From positions 4,179,501 to 4,243,500 of the forward strand of contig NZ_JACMTR010000002.1 in NCBI RefSeq assembly GCF_014267175.1: 64,000 nucleotides of DNA, written 5' to 3'. The first letter of the stretch is position 1, and the number at the start of each line of letters is the position of its first letter. This document shows, piece by piece, positions 1 through 9,724 of the stretch. This stretch comes from Pseudonocardia sp. C8. Its GTDB lineage: Bacteria; Actinomycetota; Actinomycetes; Mycobacteriales; Pseudonocardiaceae. Both the position numbers and the translations under genes were made by a program. Below the pieces are notes generated by a model. It made no database searches, was not told where the DNA came from, and saw only the letters and a list, made by a program, of their open reading frames with translations.

Positions 1-144
1 CTCGACCCGGACAACGTCGGCGCCGCGGTGCGGCGCGTGCGGCCGTGGGGGGTCGACGTCTCCAGCGGCGTCGAGTCGGCGCGCGGGGTGAAGGACCACG
101 CGCGGATCGCCGCGTTCGTCGCCGCCGCGCGGTCCGCCCGGTGA
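1..144 (+). CDS. trpF: phosphoribosylanthranilate isomerase, C-terminal fragment
   Basis: Only the last 47 codons are in the window; the gene starts upstream of base 1 and stops with TGA at 142-144. The fragment carries the motif GVDVSSGVE, the phosphate-binding loop near the end of the TrpF TIM barrel, preceded by LDPDNV and followed by a final helix. TrpF converts phosphoribosylanthranilate to the carboxyphenylamino-deoxyribulose phosphate in cytoplasmic tryptophan synthesis. No other trp gene is visible, so its operon context cannot be judged. The 246 bases after it (145-390) hold GC-rich sequence with short CACCGGTG-type palindromes but no gene that can be supported. Confidence 0.8.
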   Translation, partial: LDPDNVGAAVRRVRPWGVDVSSGVESARGVKDHARIAAFVAAARSAR

Positions 145-390
145 CCGGCGCCGGCTGATCCGTCCGGCCCACCGGTGGTGGCCTGTCCGGCCGGTGTGCG
201 ACCGGGGTCGCTGCCGCTCACAGCGCCGTGACCGCCGGTGACCGCGAAGATCCACCATCGGGGTCAACCGGGCGCCCGCGCCGTCGTACGGTCGGTCTCG
301 GAACGGTAACGGCATCGATCCCCAGCGATGCCGTGCGTGCCCTCGCTCCCCGCTCCGGGCGCGCCCGCTCCGAACGAGGAAGGACACCCC

Positions 391-1311
391 GTGCCGAGGA
401 ACTCCCCCGGCGGCACGGCACGCGTCCGGCGCTCCCCGAGCCGGCCGCTGCCGTCCCGCCCCGTCGTGACCCGTGACGTCCATGGCGCCGGATCGCGCAT
501 CAGCACCGCGAGTAGCGCCAGCGGATCGCGCATCAGCACCGCGAGTAGCGCCAGCGGATCGCGCATCGACACAGCTCCGGTCCGCAGGCGGCCCGGTGCC
601 GTCGGCGTCCTCACGTCCGCGCTGGCCGGCGGCGGCCTGGTCGCCGGCACCGTCGTCACCGACCCCGGCGCGCCCGAGGTCGACCAGCTCGCGCTGCAGT
701 CGTTCGCCGTGCCGGACACCGCCCCCGCCGACACCGCCCCGGCCGCCGCACCGGCCGTGTCGTCGACGGGCGCGGCGCGGGCGATCGCCGAGCCCCCGCC
801 GCCGGTCGACGTCGACCAGATCGTCGGCGCGGCGACCGGCGCCGTCGGCGACGCCGCGCGGGCCCGCGAGGAACAGCGCCGGGCCGCCGAGGAGGCCGCG
901 GCCGCGGCGGCGCGGGCCGAGCCCGCCGGGGAGGAACCCGCACCCGCGGCCGCCCCGGCGGCCGGGCCGAGCTCGTGCGCGGCCGGCACCGAGGGCATGG
1001 ACGGAGTCGCATCGAACGTCGCCGAGGCCGGCGAGAAGCTGCGCTGCATGTTCGGCGTGGACACCGTGCTGGGCATCGGGAGCCGGGGCGGCACCTCCGA
1101 CCACCCCAGCGGCAAGGCGCTCGACTTCATGGTCGACTCCGCGACCGGGGACCGGCTCGCCGAGTACGCGCTGGCCCACGCCGACGAGCTCGACATCAAG
1201 TACGTGATCTGGGAGCAGCGGATCAACACCGGCGACGGCTGGGAGATGCAGGAGGACCGTGGCGGCGCCACCGCCAACCACATGGACCACGTGCACATCT
1301 CCTTCAACTGA
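391..1311 (+). CDS. exported peptidoglycan hydrolase-like protein, M15-type C-terminal domain
   Basis: Protein of 306 aa. I chose the GTG at 391 because a good ribosome site (GAGGAAGGA, 376-384) lies just before it; the reading frame is open further upstream without such a site. Residues 34-59 hold two perfect and one partial 11-residue repeat (GSRISTASSAS). A hydrophobic segment at about 69-89 follows a run of arginines and acts as a signal anchor. A long Ala/Pro/Glu-rich linker comes next. The C-terminal domain from about residue 196 looks like the ARB-07466/VanY-like M15 family: SDHPSGKALDF gives a His and Asp, and the terminal DHVHISF gives a second His, as expected for zinc ligands. The likely role is cleaving cell-wall peptide bonds outside the membrane. 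The exact substrate is not shown by sequence. Confidence 0.72.
   Translation: MPRNSPGGTARVRRSPSRPLPSRPVVTRDVHGAGSRISTASSASGSRISTASSASGSRIDTAPVRRRPGAVGVLTSALAGGGLVAGTVVTDPGAPEVDQLALQSFAVPDTAPADTAPAAAPAVSSTGAARAIAEPPPPVDVDQIVGAATGAVGDAARAREEQRRAAEEAAAAAARAEPAGEEPAPAAAPAAGPSSCAAGTEGMDGVASNVAEAGEKLRCMFGVDTVLGIGSRGGTSDHPSGKALDFMVDSATGDRLAEYALAHADELDIKYVIWEQRINTGDGWEMQEDRGGATANHMDHVHISFN
490..568 (+). repeat. 33-bp in-frame tandem repeat inside the hydrolase gene
   Basis: Two perfect copies of a 33-base unit lie at 490-522 and 523-555, followed by a partial third copy at 556-567. The period is a multiple of three, so copy number can change without breaking the frame. It encodes an 11-residue Ser/Ala/Ile/Arg peptide on the N-terminal side of the membrane anchor. 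Confidence 0.9.
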
Positions 1312-1320
1312 TTCAGCAGA

Positions 1321-2139
1321 TCAGTAGAAGCCCTCCCGGTGCGCCCCGAAGCGGGCGCTCGCCGGGCGCCCCAGTGCCCGGCTCAGCCGCTCGGCCGCGG
1401 CCTGCACGTGCGGCAGCGCCGTCTCGACCAGGCGCTCCGGGCTGATCCGGCCGAGGCTGGTGGCGGTGGCGATCGCGGCGACGACCGCACCGGTGTGGTC
1501 CCGCACGGGGGCCGCCACCGCCGCCAGCTCCGGGTCCAGCTCCCCGACCGACAGCGCCCAGCCGCGGGACTGGACCTCCCGCAGGATGCCGCGCAGCAGC
1601 TTCGGGTCGGTGACGGTGCGGGGGGTGCAGGCGGGCAGCCCGGCACCGAGCACCCGGGAGATCGTGTCCTCCTCGGCCCAGGCCAGCAGCACGCGCCCCA
1701 TCGCGGTCGCGGTCGCCGGCACCCGGGTACCCGGGGAGACGTCGATCTGCATGATCCGGCGGACCGGGACCCGGGCGACGTAGACGGCGTCGGTGCCGTC
1801 GAGCACGGCCAGCGACGCGGACTCTCCGGTCTCCTCGGCCAGCGTCGCCAGGTAGGGCCGGGCGTCCTCGGCGATCGAGTGGGTGGCGGTGAACCGCTGC
1901 CCGACCGACAGCACCCGCGGGGTGAGCCGCCAGCGGTTGCCGACCGGTTCGACGTAGCCGAGGTGCTGCAGGGTCAGCAGGATCCGGCGCACCGCAGGCC
2001 GGGACAGGCCGGTCGCCGCGGCGAGGTCCGAGCTGGTCGGCCGGGGCCGGTCGGCGTCGAACGCGAGCAGGACCGCGAACCCCCGCTCGATGCTCTGGAT
2101 GCGATCACGCTCGCCGGGACCGCCCGCCGCGTCGCCCAT
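1321..2139 (-). CDS. IclR-family transcriptional regulator
   Basis: Protein of 272 aa, the usual IclR length. The N-terminal winged helix-turn-helix is at about residues 25-80, with TSSDLAAATGLSRPAVRR as the recognition segment. The C-terminal effector domain holds the family pattern around GRVLLAW and ends near residue 255. The ATG at 2139 follows a GAGGGAG ribosome site. It is divergent from the flavin reductase/phenol hydroxylase pair, with 153 bases between the start codons, so it most likely controls that pair in response to an aromatic compound. PcaR/PobR-type relatives are known for this, but whether it activates or represses is not visible. Confidence 0.87.
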   Translation of the reverse strand: MGDAAGGPGERDRIQSIERGFAVLLAFDADRPRPTSSDLAAATGLSRPAVRRILLTLQHLGYVEPVGNRWRLTPRVLSVGQRFTATHSIAEDARPYLATLAEETGESASLAVLDGTDAVYVARVPVRRIMQIDVSPGTRVPATATAMGRVLLAWAEEDTISRVLGAGLPACTPRTVTDPKLLRGILREVQSRGWALSVGELDPELAAVAAPVRDHTGAVVAAIATATSLGRISPERLVETALPHVQAAAERLSRALGRPASARFGAHREGFY

Positions 2140-2242
2140 TGTGCTGCCCTCCCTCTCGATCCATCGCGAACCGGTCCGGCAGATGGCGATTCGGACGGCC
2201 GCAGCCGTTGACCGGCGCCTCCCGCACCGTCAGAGTGCTAGC

Positions 2243-2277
2243 GAACGCATAGCGGACGCACCGTACGCACAGCGTAC
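2243..2277. promoter_or_regulatory. tandem palindromic operator in front of the hydroxylase operon
   Basis: A perfect palindrome GTACGC-ACA-GCGTAC lies at 2263-2277. An imperfect copy of the same layout (GAACGC-ATA-GCGGAC) lies exactly 20 bases upstream at 2243-2257. The two sites are two helical turns apart and end just before the ribosome site (AGGGAG, 2280-2285). This arrangement fits binding of two IclR dimers; the assignment to the adjacent IclR gene is inference. Confidence 0.6.
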
Positions 2278-2292
2278 CGAAGGGAGCGGTCA

Positions 2293-2844
2293 ATGGCGAT
2301 CGACCCGCGAGAACTGAGGCGCTGCCTCGGTCACTTCACGACCGGGGTCACCGTCATCACCTGCCACGGTGGCGACGGACACCCGCACGGCGCGACCGTC
2401 AACGCCTTCACCGCCGTCTCCCTGGAGCCACCGCTGGTGCTGGTCTCGCTGGACCGGCGCTCGAAGCTGTGCGGCCTGGTCGAGACCGAGCAGCGACCGT
2501 TCACCGTCAACGTGCTCGCGTCGACGCAGAAGGACCTGGCCCTGCACTTCGCCGGCCGGCCCAACCAGGAGGTCGCCTGGCTGCCTGACAGCGGGTGCGG
2601 CGCGCCCCGGCTCGACGGCGTGCTGGCGCACATCTCGTGCACCCCCTGGCAGGCCTACGACGGCGGCGACCACGTCCTCTACCTGGGCGAGGTCCAGGAG
2701 TTCTTGATCCACTCCGGTACGCCGCTGCTGTTCCACACCGGCAAGTTCCACCACCTCGGCGGCGACCACGAGCCCGTCTTCTGGGACGACTCGGCCGACG
2801 GCCCCGGCGGCCAGGCCTGGATCACCCAGTCCGCCGGCCGCTGA
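2293..2844 (+). CDS. hpaC: flavin reductase component of a two-component monooxygenase
   Basis: Protein of 183 aa with the single flavin_reductase/HpaC-like fold. The N-terminal stretch [10 protein letters not shown], the segment [21 protein letters not shown] and the later histidines ([10 protein letters not shown]) are typical of the family that reduces FMN or FAD with NAD(P)H and passes free reduced flavin to a partner oxygenase. It is cytoplasmic. The partner is the next gene, 61 bases downstream on the same strand. The start has an AGGGAG ribosome site 7 bases upstream. The gene symbol follows the E. coli pair; the real physiological substrate of the system could be another phenol. Confidence 0.87.
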   Translation: MAIDPRELRRCLGHFTTGVTVITCHGGDGHPHGATVNAFTAVSLEPPLVLVSLDRRSKLCGLVETEQRPFTVNVLASTQKDLALHFAGRPNQEVAWLPDSGCGAPRLDGVLAHISCTPWQAYDGGDHVLYLGEVQEFLIHSGTPLLFHTGKFHHLGGDHEPVFWDDSADGPGGQAWITQSAGR

Positions 2845-2905
2845 CCCTCACCCACGATCCCGCGCGAACCGACCCCGGCACATCCGGACGACGAAGGAGT
2901 CGACG

Positions 2906-4486
2906 ATGACCCTGCAGCAGGACGCGGTCCCCACCCCCACCGGCGCGGACGGCCGCGTCACCCGGCCGATGACCGGCGACGAGTACGTCGAGAGCCTGCG
3001 CGACGACCGCGAGGTCTACCTCTACGGCGAGCGGGTCGACGACGTCACCACCCATCCCGCGTTCCGCAACGCGGTCCGGATGACCGCCCGGCTCTACGAC
3101 GCCCTGCACGAGCCGGACAGGCAGGACGTCCTCACCACGCCGACCGACACCGGCAGCACCGGTGTCACGCACCCGTTCTTCCGCACCCCGCACTCGGTCG
3201 AGGACCTCCGGCGCGACCGGGACGCGATCGCCGAGTGGGCCCGGATGACCTACGGATTCATGGGCCGCTCGCCCGACTACAAGGCCGCCTTCCTCGGCAC
3301 GCTGGGCGCCAACTCCGAGTTCTACGACCCGTACGCCGCCAACGCGCGCCGCTGGTACACCGAGTCCCAGGAGAAGGTCCTCTACTGGAACCACGCGATC
3401 ATCAACCCGCCGGTCGACCGGCACCGCAACCCGGACGAGGTCTCCGACGTGTTCATGCACGTCGAGGAGGAGAATGACAACGGCGTCGTCGTCTCCGGGG
3501 CCAAGGTCGTCGCCACCGGCTCGGCGATCACCCACTTCAACTTCCTCGCCCACTACGGCCTGCCGATCAAGAAGCGGGAGTACTCGCTGGTCTGCACGGT
3601 GCCGATGGGCGCACCCGGGATGAAGCTGATCTGCCGGCCCTCCTACTCCCAGCAGGCCGCCACGATGGGCAGTCCGTTCGACTACCCGCTGTCGAGCCGC
3701 CTCGACGAGAACGACACGATCTTCGTGCTGGACAGGGTGCTCATTCCCTGGGAGAACGTCTTCATCTACGGCGACCCGGAGAAGGCCTCGACCTTCTTCC
3801 CCGGTTCGGGCTTCCTGCACCGCTTCACCTTCCACGGCGTCACCCGGCTCGCGGTCAAGCTCGACTTCATCGCCGGGCTGCTGATGAAGGGCCTCGAGGT
3901 CACCGGCACCAAGGACTTCCGCGGCGTGCAGACCCGGGTCGGCGAGGTCATCGCCTGGCGCAACATGTTCTGGGCCCTGTCGGACGCCATGTGCGCGAAC
4001 CCCGACGAGTGGATCGACGGTGCCAAGCTGCCCAAGCTCGACTACGGCCTGGCCTACCGCTGGTTCATGACCATCGGCTACCCGCGGGTCCGCGAGATCA
4101 TCATGCAGGACCTCGGGGCCTCGCTGATCTACCTGCCCAGCCACTCGACCGACTTCCTGTCCCCGGAGGTCCGGCCCTACCTGGACAAGTACGTGCGTGG
4201 CTCGAACGGCTACGAGGCCGTCGACCGGGTCAAGCTGATGAAGCTGATCTGGGACTCGATCGGCACCGAGTTCGGCGGCCGGCACGAGCTCTACGAGCGC
4301 AACTACTCCGGCAACCACGAGGGCGTCCGCGCCGAGCTGCTCTTCGCCGCGGAGGCCTCCGGGGCCGCCGGGGCGATGAAGGGCTTCGCCGAGCAGTGCC
4401 TGTCCGAGTACGACGTGAACGGCTGGACCGTCCCCGATCTGATCAACAACGACGACGTCCGCCTGTTCGGCCGCAACGGCCGCTGA
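2906..4486 (+). CDS. hpaB: 4-hydroxyphenylacetate 3-hydroxylase-family oxygenase component
   Basis: Protein of 526 aa, close to the 480-530 aa usual for HpaB-type FADH2-dependent oxygenases. The N-terminal [21 protein letters not shown] is a clear family signature, followed by the acyl-CoA-dehydrogenase-like fold with the FAD site in the middle (TGSAITH, about residue 200) and the C-terminal helical bundle. The enzyme ortho-hydroxylates a phenol with reduced flavin supplied by the upstream reductase. An AAGGAG ribosome site (2894-2899) precedes the ATG. The family also includes chlorophenol and phenol hydroxylases, so 4-hydroxyphenylacetate is a family label and not a proven substrate. No ring-cleavage homoprotocatechuate genes are adjacent. 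Confidence 0.85.
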   Translation: MTLQQDAVPTPTGADGRVTRPMTGDEYVESLRDDREVYLYGERVDDVTTHPAFRNAVRMTARLYDALHEPDRQDVLTTPTDTGSTGVTHPFFRTPHSVEDLRRDRDAIAEWARMTYGFMGRSPDYKAAFLGTLGANSEFYDPYAANARRWYTESQEKVLYWNHAIINPPVDRHRNPDEVSDVFMHVEEENDNGVVVSGAKVVATGSAITHFNFLAHYGLPIKKREYSLVCTVPMGAPGMKLICRPSYSQQAATMGSPFDYPLSSRLDENDTIFVLDRVLIPWENVFIYGDPEKASTFFPGSGFLHRFTFHGVTRLAVKLDFIAGLLMKGLEVTGTKDFRGVQTRVGEVIAWRNMFWALSDAMCANPDEWIDGAKLPKLDYGLAYRWFMTIGYPRVREIIMQDLGASLIYLPSHSTDFLSPEVRPYLDKYVRGSNGYEAVDRVKLMKLIWDSIGTEFGGRHELYERNYSGNHEGVRAELLFAAEASGAAGAMKGFAEQCLSEYDVNGWTVPDLINNDDVRLFGRNGR

Positions 4487-4492
4487 GCGCGC

Positions 4493-4524
4493 GGGGCCGG
4501 GCACGACCGCCCGGGTCCGGCCCC
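4493..4524. terminator. hairpin between convergent genes
   Basis: Perfect 8-base arms GGGGCCGG and CCGGCCCC flank a 16-base loop, 7 bases after the hpaB stop. There is no T tract, which is usual for actinobacterial terminators. It can serve both hpaB and the convergent ANTAR gene. Confidence 0.55.
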
Positions 4525-4570
4525 ACCCGCCACGTCCGGCGGATCCGCACCGGGGGCGCGCCGCTCCGGG

Positions 4571-5365
4571 TCACCTTCGGGGGCCACCTCCCGTCCGCCG
4601 GACCGGACGGTCCCGGCGCTCCGGCTCCTGCGCGAGGTGCTCGGCGATCGCCCGCAGCTTGATGTTGAGCTGCTGCGAGGCCGTGGCGAGCCGGTCGAAC
4701 GCGGTCGCCGACGAGATCGCGTACCGCTCCTTGAGGATGCCGATCGCCTCGCCGATGACCTGCCGGCTGCGGATCGCCTCCTGCAGGTTCGCCCGGGTCC
4801 GGGCGGCGTCGATCGCGACGGCGGCGTGCGCGGCCAGCACGGTGATCCGGTCCTGGTCGGCCTCGTCGAACGCGTCGACCCGGGCGCCGAAGACGTTGAG
4901 CGCGCCGATCGTGCGGGCGTCGGCGAACAACCGGCAGGCCACCATCGACCGGACCCCGCGCCGCGCGGCCGCCGGGCCGTAGCGGGGCCAGCGGGGGTCG
5001 GCCGCCAGGTCCCGGACGGCGAAGTTGCGCTCGTCGCGGATGGCCTGCAGGCAGGGCCCCTCGCCGATCTCCTGCTCGAGCTCCTCGAGGGCGGTGGCCT
5101 CCGGGCCGGTGGTGGCCGGCGTGCTCACCCGGCCCCCGGTGGTGAGCGAGACGGCAGCGTGGGTGCACCCCTCGACCAGTCCCGTGCAGGCCTCGACGAC
5201 CCGTGCGCAGGCGTCCGCGGCGTCGTCGGCCGCGTAGAAGTACCGGGACAGCTCGGCCATGGTCCGGGCCAGGTCCTCGGGCGCGGCGGCGGCGTCGGCG
5301 TCGGCCCGCCGCTCGGCGAACGCGCCGGCCTCGAGCGCGTCGACCCATGATCGTTCGCTGTCCAT
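4571..5365 (-). CDS. GAF and ANTAR domain regulator
   Basis: Protein of 264 aa. I chose the ATG at 5365 because GAGGGAG precedes it; the frame continues upstream without a ribosome site. A GAF sensor domain runs from about residue 40 to 185 (GEGPCLQAIRDER and the following PRWPRYGPAAA are typical). A C-terminal ANTAR domain at about 190-250 (SRQVIGEAIGILKERYAI...AFDRLATASQ) binds RNA in this family and prevents transcription termination. It stands alone on its strand. Its targets are not evident here. A second protein of the same architecture lies at 49786-50544. Confidence 0.87.
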   Translation of the reverse strand: MDSERSWVDALEAGAFAERRADADAAAAPEDLARTMAELSRYFYAADDAADACARVVEACTGLVEGCTHAAVSLTTGGRVSTPATTGPEATALEELEQEIGEGPCLQAIRDERNFAVRDLAADPRWPRYGPAAARRGVRSMVACRLFADARTIGALNVFGARVDAFDEADQDRITVLAAHAAVAIDAARTRANLQEAIRSRQVIGEAIGILKERYAISSATAFDRLATASQQLNIKLRAIAEHLAQEPERRDRPVRRTGGGPRR

Positions 5366-5532
5366 GCGCCGCGCTCCCTCGATCTCCGTCGGGTGAGTCC
5401 GGACGGCCCCGCCGGCTGCCGATCTGAACCGGCAGGACCTGGGCCGACCTGCGCGCCCGGGCACGCCGACCGGCCTGATCCCGTGGTTACCCGGGTCCGG
5501 CGCGGATCACACCCGGTCGCGGTTGATACGAC

Positions 5533-5547
5533 TACCCCCCAGGGGTA
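5533..5547. promoter_or_regulatory. CsoR-type operator
   Basis: The GC palindrome TACCCCCCAGGGGTA lies 28 bases before the csoR start. It matches the known CsoR operator style (TACCC...GGGTA with a G/C-rich core), so the operon is probably self-repressed and released by Cu(I). Confidence 0.72.
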
Positions 5548-5575
5548 TGGTCGGAGTCGACCGAGGAGGTGGGCG

Positions 5576-5857
5576 ATGCACGGATACGCCGACAACAAGG
5601 ACGCACACATCAAGCGGATGCGCCGGATCGAGGGCCAGGTCCGCGGGATCAGCAAGATGATCGAGTCGGACAAGTACTGCATCGACATCCTGACCCAGGT
5701 CTCGGCCGTCAACAAGGCGCTCGAGGCCGTCGCGCTCGGGCTGCTCGACGAGCACCTCAAGCACTGCGTCGCCGACGCCGCCGCCGAAGGCGGGCAGGTC
5801 GCCGACCAGAAGATCGAGGAGGCCAGCGCCGCCATCGCGCGCCTGGTCCGATCCTGA
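5576..5857 (+). CDS. csoR: CsoR-type copper-sensing repressor
   Basis: Protein of 93 aa, all-helical, of the DUF156/CsoR family. The ATG at 5576 follows GAGGAGGTGGGCG. The metal ligands expected for Cu(I) sensors are visible: Cys in DKYCIDIL and a His-x3-Cys arrangement in EHLKHCV. The helix 1 sequence KRMRRIEGQVRGI is a clear family mark for DNA contact. It is the first gene of a copper operon followed at 25 bases by a CopZ chaperone, and a matching operator lies in its promoter. RcnR or FrmR identity is less likely given the neighbours and the C-H-C set. Confidence 0.88.
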   Translation: MHGYADNKDAHIKRMRRIEGQVRGISKMIESDKYCIDILTQVSAVNKALEAVALGLLDEHLKHCVADAAAEGGQVADQKIEEASAAIARLVRS

Positions 5858-5882
5858 CCCTTCCCCAGGAGGAACCCCGGAC

Positions 5883-6095
5883 ATGAGCACGACCACCTAC
5901 ACCGTCACCGGAATGACCTGCGCACACTGCGTCGCCTCGGTCACCGAGGAGATCACCGAGATCGCCGGCGTCACCGACGTGGCCGTGGACCTGCCGACCG
6001 GCGCCGTCACCGTCACCAGCGACGGCGACGTCTCCCCCGAGGCGGTCCGCGCGGCCGTCGAGGAGGCCGGCTACCAGGTCACGGCCGGGGCCTGA
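5883..6095 (+). CDS. copZ: copper chaperone, HMA domain
   Basis: Protein of 70 aa made of one heavy-metal-associated ferredoxin-like domain. The metal site GMTCAHC is at residues 10-16. CopZ carries Cu(I) in the cytoplasm and hands it to the P-type ATPase encoded two genes downstream. An AGGAGG ribosome site is 7 bases before the ATG. It lies between the repressor and the exported protein in what looks like one transcript. Confidence 0.9.
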   Translation: MSTTTYTVTGMTCAHCVASVTEEITEIAGVTDVAVDLPTGAVTVTSDGDVSPEAVRAAVEEAGYQVTAGA

Positions 6096-6184
6096 GCCCC
6101 ACCCCGCTGGTTCCGCCACCCGCCACGGGTCACGGCGTCCCCGCCGTCCACCCGTGCCGGGTCCGAGACGAAGGACCTTCCGTC

Positions 6185-7147
6185 ATGAACACAGCCGCAC
6201 GACTGTCCGCCTACGGCGCGGCCGTCGTCCTGCTCGGGGCCGGCGCGTTCGCCGTCGGCTCCACCGTCGGCGCGCCCGCCGACACCCCGCGACCGGCCGC
6301 CGCGAGCGCCGCCCCCGCCGGGGCTCCGGCGCCGGCGCAACCGGCCGCCCCCGCCGAACCCGGCGGGCTCGCGTCCAGCCGCAACGGCTACACGCTCGTG
6401 CCCCTCACCCCGACGCTGCCGGTGGCGACCCCCACCGAGCTCGCGTACCGGATCACCGGCCCGGACGGCGCGCCGGTCACCCGCTTCGAGGTCGGGCACG
6501 ACAAGCAGATGCACCTCGTCCTGGTCCGCCGCGACACCGCCGACTTCCAGCACGTGCACCCGGTGATGTCCCCGGACGGGACCTGGCGGGTGCCGGTGAC
6601 CCTCGCCGGGGGCGGCAGCTACCGGGCGTTCGCCGACTTCGTCCCGACCGGCGGGCCGGCCTCCACGCTCGGCGTCGACCTGTCCGCGCCCGGACGGTTC
6701 GCACCGGTCGCGCCGGAGCCGAACCGCACCGCCACCGCGCCCGGCGGCTACCAGGTCACCCTCGACGGCGACCTCACCCCGGGGCGGTCCTCGGACCTCA
6801 CCCTCACCGTCTCCCGCAACGGGCGGCCGGTCACCAACCTGCAGCCGTACCTGGGGGCGTACGGTCACCTCGTGGCGCTGCGCACCGGCGACCTCGGCTA
6901 CGTGCACGTCCACCCCGACGGCACGCCCGGCGACGGGGTCACCGCGCCCGGGCCCGGGATCACCTTCCACACCGAGGTCCCCTCGGCCGGCACCTACCGG
7001 CTGTTCCTGGACTTCCAGCACGGCGGCGAGGTCCGCACCGTGCAGTTCACCGTCCCGACCGCGGGCGCCGGCTCCCCGGCCACCCCCGCGACCCCGGCCG
7101 CCCCGGCCGGCGGACACGGCCACGACGCAGGCGAGGGAGGCCACTGA
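6185..7147 (+). CDS. exported His-rich protein of the copper operon
   Basis: Protein of 320 aa. Residues 8-28 form a signal peptide or anchor ([22 protein letters not shown]) followed by an Ala/Pro linker. Two beta-rich repeats follow, each with a clustered His motif: [21 protein letters not shown] in the first and [18 protein letters not shown] in the second. The C-terminus ends in a His tail ([12 protein letters not shown]). The pattern suggests an extracytoplasmic copper-binding protein. Proteins of this kind are frequent beside CopA in actinomycetes and usually carry no functional name. Its stop overlaps the copA start by one base (ATGA), so the two are translationally coupled. Confidence 0.7.
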   Translation: MNTAARLSAYGAAVVLLGAGAFAVGSTVGAPADTPRPAAASAAPAGAPAPAQPAAPAEPGGLASSRNGYTLVPLTPTLPVATPTELAYRITGPDGAPVTRFEVGHDKQMHLVLVRRDTADFQHVHPVMSPDGTWRVPVTLAGGGSYRAFADFVPTGGPASTLGVDLSAPGRFAPVAPEPNRTATAPGGYQVTLDGDLTPGRSSDLTLTVSRNGRPVTNLQPYLGAYGHLVALRTGDLGYVHVHPDGTPGDGVTAPGPGITFHTEVPSAGTYRLFLDFQHGGEVRTVQFTVPTAGAGSPATPATPAAPAGGHGHDAGEGGH

Positions 7148-9444
7148 TGACCGCGACACTCCCGCAGCCCGGTGACGAGGTCCGCGAGATCGAGCTCGCC
7201 ATCGGCGGCATGACCTGCGCCTCCTGCGCGAACCGGGTCGAGCGCAAGCTCAACCGGCTCGACGGCGTCACCGCCACGGTCAACTACGCCACCGAGAAGG
7301 CCCGGGTCTCCGCCCCCGCCGGGATCGGACCCGACGAGCTGGTCGCCACCGTGGAGTCGACCGGCTACACGGCCACTCTGCCGGCCCCGGAGCGCGCCGG
7401 CGACGACGGCTCCGCCGACGACCGCTCCGCCGACGACGGTGGCGAGGACACCGCGGAGCTCCGGGCGCTGCGGCAGCGGCTGGTCGTGTCGGCGCTGCTC
7501 GCACTGCCGGTCGTCGCCATGGCGATGGTCCCGGCGCTGCAGTTCACCAACTGGCAGTGGCTGTCGCTGGTCCTCGCGGCGCCGGTGTGGGCATGGGCCG
7601 GTGCCCCGTTCCACCGGGCCGCCTGGACGAACCTGCGGCACGGCGCGGCGACGATGGACACCCTCATCTCGCTGGGCACGACCGCGGCCATGGCCTGGTC
7701 GGTCTACGCGCTGTTCCTCGGAACCGCCGGCATCCCCGGCATGACGCACCCCTTCGAGCTCACGGTGTCGCCCTCCGACGGCGCCGGGAACATCTACCTG
7801 GAGGTCGTCGCCGGGGTGATCACGTTCATCCTGGCCGGCCGCTACTTCGAGACGCGGTCCAAGCGCCGCGCCGGTGCTGCGCTGCGTGCCCTGCTGGAGC
7901 TGGGAGCGAAGGACGTCGTCGTGCTCCGCGACGGCGTCGAGACCCAGATCCCCGCCTCCGCGCTCGCCGTCGGCGACCGGTTCGTCGTCCGGCCCGGGGA
8001 GAAGATCGCGACCGACGGCACGGTCGTCGAGGGCCGGTCGGCCGTCGACGCGTCCATGCTCACCGGCGAGTCGGTGCCGGTCGAGGTGGCGGTCGGCGAC
8101 ACCGTGGTGGGGGCGACCGTCAACACCGGTGGGCGGCTCGTCGTGCGCGCGACGCGGGTCGGCTCCGACACCCAGCTCGCCCAGATGGCGAAGCTCGTCG
8201 AGGACGCCCAGAACGGCAAGGCCGCGGTCCAGCGGCTCGCCGACCGGATCTCCGGCGTGTTCGTGCCGGTCGTCATCGTCGTCGCGACGGTGACCCTCGG
8301 GTTCTGGCTCGGCGCGGGCGCGGGCGTGACCGCCGCGTTCACCGCCGCCGTCGCCGTCCTGATCATCGCCTGCCCGTGCGCCCTCGGGCTGGCGACGCCG
8401 ACCGCGCTGCTGGTCGGGACCGGCCGGGGCGCCCAGATGGGCATCCTGATCAAGGGTCCGGAGGTGCTCGAGTCGACCCGCAAGGTCGACACCGTCGTCC
8501 TCGACAAGACCGGCACCGTCACCACCGGGACGATGACCCTGGCCGGGGTCCGCACCGCCGACGGCGTCGACGAGGCCACCGCACTGCGGCTGGCCGGTGC
8601 ACTGGAGAACGCCTCCGAGCACCCCATCGCCGCGGCCGTCGCCGGCGCCGCCGCCGAGCGCACCGGCCCGCTGCCCGGGGTCGACGACTTCACCAACCAC
8701 GAGGGCCTCGGGGTCTCCGGCGTGGTCGACGGGCACGCCGTCCTGGTCGGGCGGCCCCGGCTGCTCGAGCAGTGGTCGGTCCCGCTCACCGGGGCACTCG
8801 CCGACACCGCGGCCGCGGAGGCCGCGCGGGGCCGCACCACGGTCGCCGTCGCCTGGGACGGCGAGGCCCGGGCCGTGCTGGTCGTCGCCGACACGGTCAA
8901 GGACACCTCCGCCGAGGCCGTCGCCGAGTTCCGCAGGCTCGGGCTCACTCCCGTCCTGCTGACCGGGGACAACCGGGCCGTGGCCGAGACGGTCGCCGCC
9001 GAGGTCGGCATCGAGCCCGGGCCCGGGACCGTGATCGCCGACGTGATGCCGGAGGAGAAGCTGGCCGTGATCGAACGGCTGCAGGGCGAGGGCCGGGTCG
9101 TCGCGATGGTCGGCGACGGCGTCAACGACGCCGCCGCGCTCGCCCGGGCAGACCTCGGCCTGGCCATGGGCACCGGCACCGACGTCGCCATCCAGGCCTC
9201 CGACATCACCCTGGTCCGCGGCGACCTGCGCGCCGCCGCGGACGCGGTCCGGCTCGCCCGCCGGACCCTGGGGACGATCCGGGGCAACCTGTTCTGGGCG
9301 TTCGCCTACAACACGGCGGCGATCCCGCTGGCGGCGTTGGGCCTGCTCAACCCGATGATCGCCGGGGCGGCGATGGCGGTCAGTTCCGCCAGCGTGGTCG
9401 CCAACAGCCTGCGGCTGCGCACCTTCCGCGGGCACGCGGCCTGA
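7147..9444 (+). CDS. copA: Cu(I)-exporting P1B-type ATPase
   Basis: Protein of 765 aa. One N-terminal HMA domain carries GMTCASC with metal cysteines at residues 24 and 27, then an Asp/Gly-rich linker. The core shows all P1B marks: TGES in the actuator domain, CPC in the sixth membrane helix (Cys409 and Cys411), DKTGT with the phosphorylated Asp453, the HP motif (SEHPIAAAV) and the [10 protein letters not shown] hinge. The CPC motif and the gene set before it point to Cu(I) export across the cytoplasmic membrane. It is the last gene of the copper operon. Ag(I) is a possible second substrate. Confidence 0.93.
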   Translation: MTATLPQPGDEVREIELAIGGMTCASCANRVERKLNRLDGVTATVNYATEKARVSAPAGIGPDELVATVESTGYTATLPAPERAGDDGSADDRSADDGGEDTAELRALRQRLVVSALLALPVVAMAMVPALQFTNWQWLSLVLAAPVWAWAGAPFHRAAWTNLRHGAATMDTLISLGTTAAMAWSVYALFLGTAGIPGMTHPFELTVSPSDGAGNIYLEVVAGVITFILAGRYFETRSKRRAGAALRALLELGAKDVVVLRDGVETQIPASALAVGDRFVVRPGEKIATDGTVVEGRSAVDASMLTGESVPVEVAVGDTVVGATVNTGGRLVVRATRVGSDTQLAQMAKLVEDAQNGKAAVQRLADRISGVFVPVVIVVATVTLGFWLGAGAGVTAAFTAAVAVLIIACPCALGLATPTALLVGTGRGAQMGILIKGPEVLESTRKVDTVVLDKTGTVTTGTMTLAGVRTADGVDEATALRLAGALENASEHPIAAAVAGAAAERTGPLPGVDDFTNHEGLGVSGVVDGHAVLVGRPRLLEQWSVPLTGALADTAAAEAARGRTTVAVAWDGEARAVLVVADTVKDTSAEAVAEFRRLGLTPVLLTGDNRAVAETVAAEVGIEPGPGTVIADVMPEEKLAVIERLQGEGRVVAMVGDGVNDAAALARADLGLAMGTGTDVAIQASDITLVRGDLRAAADAVRLARRTLGTIRGNLFWAFAYNTAAIPLAALGLLNPMIAGAAMAVSSASVVANSLRLRTFRGHAA

Positions 9445-9478
9445 CACCGCAGCCGCTCGCACCTCCGCGCCGGGCCCA

Positions 9479-9494
9479 GCACCGGGCCCGGTGC
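9479..9494. terminator. perfect 16-base palindrome after copA
   Basis: The sequence GCACCGGGCCCGGTGC is its own reverse complement and lies 35 bases after the copA stop. It could fold as a short hairpin and end the copper transcript. No T tract follows. From here to 9724 I see nothing that looks like a gene. Confidence 0.4.
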
Positions 9495-9724
9495 GGGGCG
9501 GCTCGGGACGCTCTCCGCTCACGGTGCACGAGGCCGGCGGATCGGGTGACGGGGGCCGGGGCGTGACGGCACCGCGAGGGCCGACGGCGTGTCACGCTGC
9601 GGGCACGTTCCCGTGCCGGCGAGGGTGGGGCGAGGCACGCCGGCGCCCCGCGGGGGTCGGGTGGTGCGCCACGGCCGCCGGGACGTCCGGCGCTCCGCAG
9701 CGGGGCACCCCGGCAGGGCCAGAC

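Noticed and set aside
2822..9522. Very long minus-strand open frames opposite hpaB (2822-4504) and copA (6994-9522)
   Set aside because: They mirror well-recognised plus-strand genes codon for codon, have low-complexity Arg/Gly/Asp-rich translations and show no family motif; they are a by-product of high GC content.
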